A stretch of 64,000 nucleotides of DNA, from the NCBI GenBank assembly GCA_020055645.1, contig CM034546.1:105669812-105733811 (forward strand), given 5' to 3'. This DNA comes from Tomocerus qinae (taxonomy: Eukaryota; Arthropoda; Collembola; Entomobryomorpha; Tomoceridae). Each line of letters opens with the position of its first letter. Position 1 is the first letter of the stretch. The translations under genes and the position numbers were made by a program. The notes beneath the pieces are model-generated. The model was given only the letters and a program-made list of their open reading frames with translations, searched no databases and had not been told where the DNA came from. Shown one piece after another: positions 37,333 through 46,306 of this stretch.

Positions 37333-38098
37333 TTAGCTGGAGGATTGATTTTTGGAAGAAGAGGAAATGGAGATATTAATTTGATTGGCAATCGGTTTTG
37401 GTTTTTCGACAACTCTTGGGGCGGACAAGACCATTACCCCTTCAGAGGTGAGTTTACAGGTGATTGCTTCAGGCTTGACTCCTCTTGGAATTCCATAGCG
37501 GCGAGAAAATTGCCTGGAAACATGGGCTGTTCCGTCTTCTTTCTTTTCTTCGTGTTTTCCTGAGATGCAAATGAAATTGTCGACTGTTTTGACTTCTAGC
37601 TCTTCTGGAGTATATTGCTGCACATCTACTTTGACCTGAAATGGAAAGGAGATAGAGTTTTAATTAACATGAAAAGGTTACTTCGCTAATGAAAGTTTAG
37701 ATAAATACATCTACTTATTAAATTTGGGGAAACATTGCCTACAACAGAACATTTCAAGAAAGGTACTTTTGAGAGTATATCAGTTTGTATTGAAAAGGAA
37801 AAATGAGACAAGTAAAACAAAACAGGAAGAGGAAACTTACGGTGAAAGTATCTTGTTCGTCTTCACTACTACTACTATTATTCTCATTAGTCTGGGAGTT
37901 TGTCGGTCGAGAAGGCGTGGGTTTACTGGAAGAGCTCTGTTCTTGACGAGTTTCGCTCTTTTGTGTAGTAGTAGTAAATACTGATGGTGAGTTTGTGTTG
38001 AATTCCTTCCCAAAGAAGTCTTCCTTTTGCTGTTGAAAGTTTTTAATGGTAGAGTTGAAGAAAGGATCTTCACGAAATGGGCTGGATACGGAAAACAT
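37333..38098 (-). CDS. Small heat-shock protein, gene C (Ser/Gln-rich N-terminus)
   Basis: Two exons: 38098-37841 (86 codons, from MFSVSSPFRED) and 37635-37333, in phase at DTFT/VKVDVQQY; ~186 residues. The N-terminal arm is rich in Ser, Thr, Asn and Gln, with an acidic run (SSSSEDEQD) before the junction, unlike genes A and B. The alpha-crystallin domain carries DVQQYTPEEL, SGKHEEKKED and SRQFSRRYGIP. The C-terminal anchor is INISI, with an unusual Ser-run tail. The intron is ~205 bp at the conserved position. A cytoplasmic chaperone role is inferred from the family. Confidence 0.92.
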
Positions 38099-38099
38099 T

Positions 38100-39747
38100 T
38101 TGTTTCTTTCTGCCAAAAGGAAATTCTCATAAGTAAAATAAAACCTGTTTTTCTTGAGTACAATAAAACTAAAGATACTTAAACAAAGCCGTGTAGTGCC
38201 AATGTTTTGCGTCAAAAGAAAACAGCCTGGGAACTTTTAATGTGAAAATGAGAATCTGAGTAGATTTTCCATGCAAAAGCATTGAGAGTAAGTTAATATT
38301 ATTATACTATAAATATAGCTCTTGTATAATGCTTACAAATAAATATTTAAGATCCCTTTCTGTAAGTAAACATTAGAAAAATACTTTTACTTCGCTACTT
38401 TACATTTTACTTACTTGTTTCAGGAAATGGAAAGATGTTCCAGATAAAAGCAAATTGTCGGTTTACTTTCAGTTACTTTACTCCTTTGTTTACTTCTGAG
38501 ACTCTCAAGACAGGCTCCTTCTGTATCCGTGGATGTCTTAATATAGAATACTTTTCCTTGCGTAATAATACTTATTTGTGCTTCTTAAGTAGATACTTTG
38601 CTAGTTCTTACTAACTCAAGTTGTTCTTCTTGATGGAACTCTTCTTGTATCAATGAATTGAGGAATACTACTTCAGTTTCCTTTATATATCAAGAATCTT
38701 CCTACACATCTAAAACGAGCTGAGCTACGGGGCTAGTTGCCAAAACCCAATGGGCGAAAAAGAAGAAGGTGTCATGCAGTCATGTTCGTGTCAGTGAATT
38801 CACTCACACACAACAACAGATCCAGTCTTCCTCTAGAATCTTCTCTATCATGTGTGGTACACCTACTTGTAACTTCAACGCATTCTAAGACCCACAAGAA
38901 AAAAATACACCCACACCAAAATCAAGTTGATTTTGATTACTTATCAAGTGTATACATTTAGTAGGTACCAACCACACGGTGCAACAGATGCCTATGCAAT
39001 ATATCTTCTGTTTGGTAGTATTATACATATGGCTATGCTTCTAGTATTATTTATGTAGGTAGATACATAATGGGTACTAATGTATACATGGTTTATAGTT
39101 TGGCAAACAAAATATTACATTTACATCATCGAGGTTGATCTTGATTTCTGATAGTATCTTGGCGATGGCGATTCCTGGTGTAGAGAACTGTGTGGGAGGA
39201 CATTTCTTAGGTATTTACAAATGCTAAACTTAGTAAATATGAATATTATGCCACTCCACAGGCGATTACCGTTCCAGTACATTTCAAGTTCAACATGCCA
39301 GTGCAATTTTAGTTACTGCGTTTTATTGCACCATTTGTGTAGGTGCCAAATGCATGCCGATGAGCTGTAGGCGGCATCGTCGGCTTAAAATTCTATGTGA
39401 ATGACTAATACCAAGATTTTATTCCCTTGAACCATCTCAGCAGCCGAGACTCACAAACGACCGACGCAGCACGGGCTTGAGACTATATGACGGAATAGGT
39501 GATGGAATCGTAATGTTTCTTTATTTAGAAATATGGATTCTGGATCATATTTATTTCCTTGTAAGGCGAGAAATAATTTAGATCTTAAATCTTAACCTTG
39601 ACGAATCTGATTGTGCATGCGGCAGTTCTCGCTCAATCTTCATTTATCTTATTCCATTTATTATTCTCTGACGCATATGCTATATAGCTATACTATAATT
39701 CTTATATGCAATATCCAGTGTAGATACCATGACATGCTAATTTAATA
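38100..39747. other. Intergenic, no gene seen
   Basis: Upstream region of sHSP gene C and flank of the BEL/Pao insertion. Only short frames, no domain or RNA gene recognised. Confidence 0.5.
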
Positions 39748-39752
39748 GAATT

Positions 39753-40006
39753 TGTATGCTGCTGATGCAGAAGACAATGACTGTAGTTTTAACACAACAA
39801 TAGTTTATTGGAACCTCTGAAAACCTTACAAATCATGGACATTGACGAGAGGACGAATGTGACGTGTGACTCTTGGACTGATTGTGACAAGAATGACTTC
39901 TATTTCTACTTTTTATGGAAACTAACATCTAATCAAATAACAACGTTTGTTTGTAATTAATACTATTTTCATGTTGCTTAGCTACTAATACATTTAGCCC
40001 CAAACA
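39753..40006 (-). repeat. BEL/Pao LTR (3' LTR on the minus strand)
   Basis: 254 bp; on the minus strand it runs TGTTTGGGGCTAAATG...CAGCATACA, with TG/CA ends. Matches the other LTR base for base as far as can be compared. Confidence 0.93.
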
Positions 40007-40063
40007 TGCCGGGCACCTAGAAAGATTACAACTTTCTAAGAATCGAAAGGTAATTTGCACAAT

Positions 40064-41650
40064 TTAACGATAGGTCGTTTTATGATTCCACTTTCGCAGA
40101 AAAGGACGACAAGGCTGTAAACGATACTGAGGTAAGTTTCCCATAAGTTGCTGAGATGTTGCTGACTTGTGGCGGAAAGGAATTGATGAATGACGGATGC
40201 GCCCGCCCACCCTCAAAATTCCTGCTTCATCAAGAAAGGGATTTAGAGATTTTAGTTGGTTTTTCTTGTGTAGATTCTCTCCAGTGGTGCAACATTTGAT
40301 TTCTTGGACAAAGGAAAGTTTCTGTACTTGTTTAATCCATGCATATTTTGCTCTTTTCAATTCCAATGTTGTTAAAGGTCCAGAAGACACGATTTTCTTT
40401 CTGAGTTTGTCACAGGAAGCCATATCCGCAGAATTTTCCTTCGAAATTAGGTTGCTCCATTGTTGGGGACCTAGTACATTTTGATTTTCGGATACTCGAT
40501 TTGCATCCAACATTTTCCAATGATTTGGCTGTTCTTTGAAATGTTTTTCGCACTCCTCCTCCGGGGAAATTGCTGGAGCTTGCGAAAATACCTCCTCAAA
40601 CTGCTCGAATTTCTGTAAAATTTCATCCGAGTCAAAAGTTAGGTGATTTGTTGATATTTCTGGTGTGTCTTTAATTTTCTCATCCAACATTACAAATGGG
40701 TGGATGTCCTTTCCAATCACTTCAAGTGCATTGCATCTTTTCTGCATGAATTTCGTGCATTGCTCAAATGTGGGTAAGTCTGTTGACTCAAATGATAGTT
40801 CCCACTGTCTGGGAGTCTCTTCATCCATTTTTGATGATAACATGTAAACGAGTACTGAATCCCAATGATCCGTAGGCTCTCCAAGAACGTTTAAAGCTCG
40901 GACATTTTCTACTGTTGAATCTAAGAGCTTTCTTAATAAAATTGCTGATTCATTTGTACATGAAGGTAAATTGAATAATATACTTAAGTGTGCATCTACG
41001 ATATTCCTCTTGTTATCGTAGCGTTCCTGAAGAATCTTCATAGCTAAAACGTAATTTGCATCCGTGATAGTTAAAGATTTCAGTAGTTTGTTTGCATCAC
41101 CTTTTAGAGATGACTTGAGGTAATTTAATTTCTGAGATCCAGACAATCTCCTGTTGTTATGGACACAAGCATTGAACTGATCCCAAAATGGTGTCCAATC
41201 TTGATATTCTCCAGAAAATGTGGGTAAATCAATCCTAGGAAGTTTGACTTCCGCTGCATATTCCTGCTGGAAAATGATAGGTTGAGATCCCGATGAATGA
41301 CTGCTACTGCCCTGCTGCGGCTGCTGAATGACTTGTTTTTTCTTGATCAATTGCATTAGCTTGATCTTCATAGCATCATAATTTTCTCCGAACTGATCGC
41401 TTTCAGCTTCGTGTAGATCCTGTTCTTCCTGATTTGCGCATGATAGAATGATTTCCACATGAATGTCTTCATATGTTGAACAAGCCTTTTCTAACCGTTG
41501 TAGTCTTATTTCGGCTGCTTCAATATCATACTGATTTTCGTCCAAATTGTCCAAAAATGCTCTTATCCTTGTCAGAGTTCCTTTCAGTATTCCACGTTTT
41601 CTGATTAATGCTTCCATCTTTGAGGGAGTTACTGCTGTACTCGCTGTCAC
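40064..41650 (-). CDS. BEL/Pao Gag fused in frame to pol remnants
   Basis: A 528-codon frame. Residues ~1-330 are a BEL/Pao-type Gag: N-terminal coiled-coil-like region, then the DUF1759-type core with LPRIDLPTFSGEYQDWTPFW, LNYLKSSLKGDA and LQERYDNKRNIVDAHL. At ~360-380 comes a piece matching the start of the polyprotein (ISPEEECEKHF), then SKENSADMAS from the end of RNase H. This is followed by the integrase-proximal LNPFLDEAGILRVGGRI block. The catalytic cores between these landmarks are absent, yet the frame stays open across each junction. This resembles a deletion derivative that may still make a Gag-like protein and move using enzymes from an intact relative. Start chosen at the first Met, about 75 nt inside the 5' LTR. 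Confidence 0.88.
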   Translation of the reverse strand: MTASTAVTPSKMEALIRKRGILKGTLTRIRAFLDNLDENQYDIEAAEIRLQRLEKACSTYEDIHVEIILSCANQEEQDLHEAESDQFGENYDAMKIKLMQLIKKKQVIQQPQQGSSSHSSGSQPIIFQQEYAAEVKLPRIDLPTFSGEYQDWTPFWDQFNACVHNNRRLSGSQKLNYLKSSLKGDANKLLKSLTITDANYVLAMKILQERYDNKRNIVDAHLSILFNLPSCTNESAILLRKLLDSTVENVRALNVLGEPTDHWDSVLVYMLSSKMDEETPRQWELSFESTDLPTFEQCTKFMQKRCNALEVIGKDIHPFVMLDEKIKDTPEISTNHLTFDSDEILQKFEQFEEVFSQAPAISPEEECEKHFKEQPNHWKMLDANRVSENQNVLGPQQWSNLISKENSADMASCDKLRKKIVSSGPLTTLELKRAKYAWIKQVQKLSFVQEIKCCTTGENLHKKNQLKSLNPFLDEAGILRVGGRIRHSSIPFRHKSATSQQLMGNLPQYRLQPCRPFLRKWNHKTTYR

Positions 41651-41705
41651 AGAGATGGGTCCGAGAAAAAACTGCTGTTTTTCCTATAGGGTTGGTACCA
41701 GAATA

Positions 41706-41722
41706 TCCGGCTCGAAGGACCA
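41706..41722 (-). promoter_or_regulatory. Primer-binding site, tRNA-Tyr type
   Basis: Three bases inside the 5' LTR, the minus strand reads TGGTCCTTCGAGCCGGA. This is complementary to the 3' end of animal tRNA-Tyr (CCGGCTCGAAGGACCA), as used by known BEL/Pao elements. It fixes the orientation of the element. Confidence 0.88.
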
Positions 41723-41989
41723 AAATGTATGCTGCTGATGCAGAAGACAATGACTGTAGTTTTAACACAACAATAGTTTATTGGAACCTCTGAAAACCTT
41801 ACAAATCATGGACATTGACGAGAGGACGAATGTGACGTGTGACTCTTGGACTGATTGTGACAAGAATGACTTCTATTTCTACTTTTTATGGAAACTAACA
41901 TCTAATCAAATAACAACGTTTGTTTGTAATTAATACTATTTTCATGTTGCTTAGCTACTAATACATTTAGCCCAAGGAAAATAGAATAT

Positions 41990-43358
41990 ACTGATCCTGT
42001 CACTCCATGGGGACTATTTTCAAATCGAGGGGGACATGAAAATCGCTTCTCATTGGTGGATGAAATTTTTTATTGACCAATCAGAACGCAGCATTTCATT
42101 TCAAAATTTTATATGATTTTCAAAAAGCATTCCCAGGGGAAATATTTATTGCAACATTTGACAGCTTTAATACAATAAGGGGGTTAGATATTTTCATAGA
42201 ATAAATACCTTAGTAACCATAATAAGTTATGTGTATTAAAGTAAAGCTGTCTTGACTTCTGAGATATTATACACTTTAGCATGTAATTTTATAATCACCA
42301 TCCTAAGCTATATACTTACCACATTGCGTACTTAACTCTACGGATGTAACAAGGCTGTATTGAGGGGGGGGCATTGGGGGCAAATGCCCCCCCCGAAATC
42401 CAAGAAAAAGGGAAATTTTTTCTCAAAATACCAAAAAATTTCGCGCTCCGCGCGATTTTATGTGATTTTTAGGCTATTTTTGACTCATTTTAGACAAAAT
42501 AAGCCAAAATTTTTCGCGCTGCGCGCGATTATACCTTATGTATATTGTCCTATGATATCATTGCCCCCTCCGAAATCGACTTCTAAATACGGTACTGGGA
42601 TGTAACAAGACTAGTAGACTAAGCTAGAAGACATACCAGAGTATTTTAGCATACATAATTGTAAGATAATCCACTGGCTTGTATCTGTATTATTTTAGGG
42701 AGACTCAAGGAGCATGGACGTTGCCATATAGTATAGTAGCGCTTTATCAGGAGAGCCGAGTAGGGAATTTTACCATAAGCGAATTTTAAGATTTATAAGG
42801 GACGTTTTTTGGAAAACGTCCCCTACCCCTGTCTTTATCAAGCTGCTATAAACATTGATGTCTCACTTGCTATCCTCTAATAATTTAATACGTTTCCAAC
42901 AGCATAGCAACCAGATATTCACACAGAATTAGGAATAAAATGTACCTTATAGATCTTCAAAATCCATTACGGGCAATTCTCTACTTGGCTCTCCTTATTG
43001 ACCGTCCAAGCTCCTTGGGGAGACTAATCATTATGCAGTGACTTGCAGTATTGATGATTTATAGTAACAAAATCTACCCTAAACCCTATGTAGTGTGTCT
43101 ACTGTCTATTTTGAGTGTCAACGTAATAATAGTTGAGTCAACAGTTACTCCTTACAGCAAGTAATTAAGATAAATCTCAGAAGTCAATAAATTTTACAAT
43201 AAATATTTCCCCTGGGAATGCTTTTTGAAAATCATATAAAATTTTGAAATGAAATGCTGCGTTCTGATTGGTCAATAAAAAATTTCATCCACCAATGAGA
43301 AGCGATTTTCATGTCCCCCTCGATTTGAAAATAGTCCCCATGGAGTGACAGGATCAGT
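41990..43358. mobile_element. Foldback element with 162-bp terminal inverted repeats
   Basis: The arms 41990-42151 and 43197-43358 are inverted copies that appear perfect by eye; tips ACTGATCCTGTCACTCC. The 5-bp AATAT on both sides (41985-41989, 43359-43363) is a clear target-site duplication. The interior has no transposase frame. A degenerate arm of the family is present at 22450-22567. Confidence 0.93.
42354..42597. mobile_element. 244-bp insertion with 12-bp target duplication
   Basis: Flanked by GGATGTAACAAG at 42342-42353 and 42598-42609. It starts with a run of G (GAGGGGGGGGCATTGGGGG), then a C-run with CCGAAATC, and carries two short palindromic blocks, CGCGCTCCGCGCG and CGCGCTGCGCGCG. 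The long direct duplication suggests a short retroposon. A related G/C-run sequence with CACGCTTCGCACG lies at 50575-50700. Confidence 0.78.
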
Positions 43359-43763
43359 AATATACTGAGAAGGAATGGTGTATTATTCGATTTATTGGGG
43401 GTTCGGAACAATTGAAAATGTGTGGAAAATTTACATGACTACAGCCGATCCCTAATTCCCCCCACTTGGGGATCTCTATGTAAATAAGCCTTCGCCAATG
43501 ACGTCATTGGCGAGCTTTTCCCACCCACTTTTCATTTTTTAATTTCCCCATAGGGATGTGCCGCGGGTTGCATTTAGCCCCAAACAGAATTCCTATTACA
43601 GAATTAAACTTATCACTCACTCATACGTTAGGGGAGAGTTAGGTTTCCAAACATATTCCGGACATTATGATGCAAGGTCAGCAAAAGTGAATTAGAATAA
43701 CAAATAAATCAATTTTATGGCATAAATGTATTATATTATGTATGTATTATGTTTTATTTCAAT

Positions 43764-45389
43764 TCAATCAAAATAATCTTCAATGTCTATTTTGGGGTTT
43801 AACAAATCTTCCCCATATGAACTTAGATCGATCTGGTTCAAAATAAGATTTTCAAAAGTTTCTTCTAGACCAGTTTCCCCTATAAGAATAGCTCCTTGCA
43901 TTCTCCAGTCGACTAGAACAACTTTGATATATTCTAAACCTTTTGTGCATCGAATGAGAAGATGTTGACCTTTGGTGTCCAGTCCTTGTCCGTTATACAA
44001 TCCTAAAAGCACAACTTTAAAACCAAAAAATCGAGTTACATGAGAAAACATTTCGAAACAAAAATCTAATTCGATTTCCTCCTTCACATATTCGGGATCA
44101 TTCTTTAATCCATCTTCATTTTGCACAGACATCACCATACATTTTCCAGCAAAAAGTCCCATTTGTCTCGCTTGTGTCCATAAGCGCATTTGAAACCAAT
44201 GCTTGCTCCAAGGCCACTTCGGATAACACACATCCCCCGCAGCAAACACATTTGTCAAGGACGTTCTCATGTTATCATTAACGTAAATCCCCTTTTCAAT
44301 ATCGAAATCTCCTGCAAACCACCTACAATTTGGAATAACACCGGTGGCAGAAATAACTAAATCACAACCATAGATTTTCCCGGAGTTTAACTTTGCGTAT
44401 AGGGGCCACTTTTGTTTTGTTTCATTGTCAATACCGTCTAAATGACCTATTTCTAGTTCATATTCTTCTGGTGTCATAAGCCATAAACATTCCGTTTCAT
44501 ATTCTATTGTCACATTTTTATTAGAGCTATCGCCTTGAAGACTAAGACCAGCATGCCAATCTGGTCCTAAGGCACTTCCCTTGTCATGTTGTTCATTTGA
44601 GTTTGAAGACAATTTGGATCCCTTATCTTCGTCCATATTAATACAGGATATAGTATACCGCATACGTTTACGAGGTTCCGGATTATCAGTCACGCTGTCT
44701 ATTTTACTAAGTTCACTTTTTACAGTAGCAGTGCTTTTTGTCTCAAAATTGTCATCACTTTTAGTAACAGCATCAGCGCCTTCCTGAGATTCCTTTGTGG
44801 GGATTTTACATTGAATGAAAAATTCTGCAGCACCTGCATCTACATAATGAGCTGAAATAGATTTGTCTTTTATGGCCCAAATTACATCAACCCCCTTCAC
44901 TTCGTGTACAAATTCAGTGGCAATTCCGCCGTTGCCCAAAAGTAAAACTTGTCTGGCTGACGAAATTCTCCCAGCAAGTTCTTCCACAGATTCAGTATCT
45001 CGAATTCCCAAAACTCGTTCATTATCTGGAAATAATACCTTTGGGGACGCTCCGGAGCAAATACAAACTTTTCTATAGAAAAACTCTTGGCCACTTTGTG
45101 TTATAATTTTCCTCTCGTCGTATCTCAAGGATATTACATGGTCTTGAAGAATTTGGACACTTTGATGAACATCTTTGAAGGATTTAAGAGTTTTCTCTAA
45201 GACAATAAAGTCATCCAATGTTTTGCTTAGTCTTGTGACGTTTGAGGCTTCTTTGACTACTGAAGACGAACTGATTAGAAGGATTTTTGCATCAGGCTCA
45301 AATTCCAAAATTTGTTCCACGCAAGAAACTCCAGCTATACCACCACCAACTATGGCGTACGTGTATTCCAGCACAGAATTCTGATCCAT
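43764..45389 (-). CDS. PYROXD1-like FAD/NAD(P)-dependent oxidoreductase
   Basis: Intronless, 541 residues, near the usual PYROXD1 length (~500). An N-terminal FAD-binding Rossmann motif (VGGGIAG, residues ~14-20) is followed by a second dinucleotide motif (LLLGNGGIATEFVHE, ~149-163). The FAD-closing VFAAGDVC is around 390. No CxxC redox pair is seen next to the motifs, as expected for this branch of class I pyridine nucleotide-disulfide oxidoreductases. A low-complexity Ser/Asp insert (~200-280) separates the NAD domain halves, as in other PYROXD1 proteins. Vertebrate PYROXD1 supports redox balance and protects the tRNA ligase complex; the same role here is inference. Start: the first Met, just before the Rossmann strand. 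The lack of introns contrasts with its neighbours and could mean retroposition. Confidence 0.92.
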   Translation of the reverse strand: MDQNSVLEYTYAIVGGGIAGVSCVEQILEFEPDAKILLISSSSVVKEASNVTRLSKTLDDFIVLEKTLKSFKDVHQSVQILQDHVISLRYDERKIITQSGQEFFYRKVCICSGASPKVLFPDNERVLGIRDTESVEELAGRISSARQVLLLGNGGIATEFVHEVKGVDVIWAIKDKSISAHYVDAGAAEFFIQCKIPTKESQEGADAVTKSDDNFETKSTATVKSELSKIDSVTDNPEPRKRMRYTISCINMDEDKGSKLSSNSNEQHDKGSALGPDWHAGLSLQGDSSNKNVTIEYETECLWLMTPEEYELEIGHLDGIDNETKQKWPLYAKLNSGKIYGCDLVISATGVIPNCRWFAGDFDIEKGIYVNDNMRTSLTNVFAAGDVCYPKWPWSKHWFQMRLWTQARQMGLFAGKCMVMSVQNEDGLKNDPEYVKEEIELDFCFEMFSHVTRFFGFKVVLLGLYNGQGLDTKGQHLLIRCTKGLEYIKVVLVDWRMQGAILIGETGLEETFENLILNQIDLSSYGEDLLNPKIDIEDYFD

Positions 45390-46306
45390 TTCATCTCAGG
45401 AGCTGTAAAAAATAAATGTGCGTCAATCAATGTACTACTACGATCTATTTTGGGTGGAAATGGTTTAATATGGCTATAAATTAAAGTGTGGCACCTGTTT
45501 GTTTATAAAATTTTGTCTTTGTCTCTAAACTCTTTTGTGTTAATTTTAATTAGTTTTGTCACAAACCATGAACTTTACGAAATCCTCGGAAACTAACAAC
45601 TAAACATGAATCAAAAATCAAACTGTGCTCCAAAGTCAGCGTTTAAAGATATCGATATTTATATCTCCCACTTACTGACTACTATCCTTGCTAGAGACCC
45701 TCTTTCTGTTCTATCATAATAATGTAAAATGCTGGTTGTGCTTTTGCCACAGGCCACGGACGGACTACTAAATAGTACTTTGTTTGACCCTTATACTATA
45801 ATGATTACCCACCCGGGTCTCCGTCACTATATGGTTGTGATTGTGAATATGTAAGTATATGACAGTAGGAGAGAAAATTAATTTTGTTATTTGGTTTATC
45901 ATTATTATTCTACGTGCATAAAATTTAACTCTGGTAGTAATAAAATTGTAATTGGGGAAATAATTTATGAGTGATGCAATGAGAGATTTATGGGGCGAGC
46001 AAATTTATGGTTTTAAAGCAAATTAAGCGATAAGTTAGATGTTTTCGGGGCATATAATTCATTTTAGGCATATTATGGTGAAAACTCTTTCTATATACTT
46101 TACAAGTTCAATAAACACCAAGAAAATCGAACTTTAAGCAAAATGCTGAAAATGTATAGTTTTATTGTTGGATTTCTTGACTTTAAAAGGAAATACAGTT
46201 TAAATGTAGTCTTGATACAAATGTGATTTTTTTTAACTGCTGGAAGATTCCTTATTTAATAACATTACCATTAGACTTGACTAGAGACTAACTAGAGGGC
46301 TAGGGA
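45390..46306. other. Intergenic between PYROXD1-like gene and AGK
   Basis: Contains the 5' region of the PYROXD1-like gene and the 3' flank of AGK (both minus strand). No further gene seen. Confidence 0.55.

Larger units (their letters stand above)
41974..43570. mobile_element. ~220-bp repeat inserted in LTR, itself interrupted
   Basis: Flanked by a 10-bp duplication of LTR sequence, CATTTAGCCC (41964-41973 and 43571-43580). With the nested foldback element removed, the insert is 41974-41989 plus 43364-43570. On the minus strand it starts CAACCCGCGGCACATCCCTATGG and ends TTTTCCTT. It contains a perfect 20-bp palindrome, CGCCAATGACGTCATTGGCG (43493-43512), with a central TGACGTCA. No terminal inverted repeats or coding capacity. 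Class uncertain: SINE-like or a MITE with a long target duplication. A related fragment lies at 21878-21947. Confidence 0.8.
39753..43586 (-). mobile_element. BEL/Pao LTR retrotransposon, internally deleted, with nested insertions
   Basis: Two LTRs in direct orientation bracket a single frame on the minus strand. The left LTR is 39753-40006 (254 bp, TGTATGCTGC...CCCCAAACA). The right LTR is 41726-41973 resumed at 43571-43586 after a 1.6-kb insertion. GAATT lies immediately outside both ends (39748-39752 and 43587-43591), the 5-bp duplication expected for BEL/Pao. The LTRs look identical outside the insertion, which suggests recent mobility. The 1.7-kb internal part is far shorter than the ~5 kb or more of a full element: most of protease, reverse transcriptase, RNase H and integrase is missing. 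Confidence 0.93.

Noticed and set aside
37282-37563. Plus-strand frame with Gly/Phe/Trp
   Set aside because: Antisense shadow of the sHSP gene C second exon.
40197-40847. Plus-strand frames within the BEL/Pao element
   Set aside because: Opposite strand to the Gag-pol frame, the primer-binding site and LTR orientation; no similarity of their own.
41974-41975. Placing the right LTR end at 41974 (CCCA)
   Set aside because: It gave no target duplication. Recognising the insertion moves the end to 43586 and reveals GAATT on both sides of the element.
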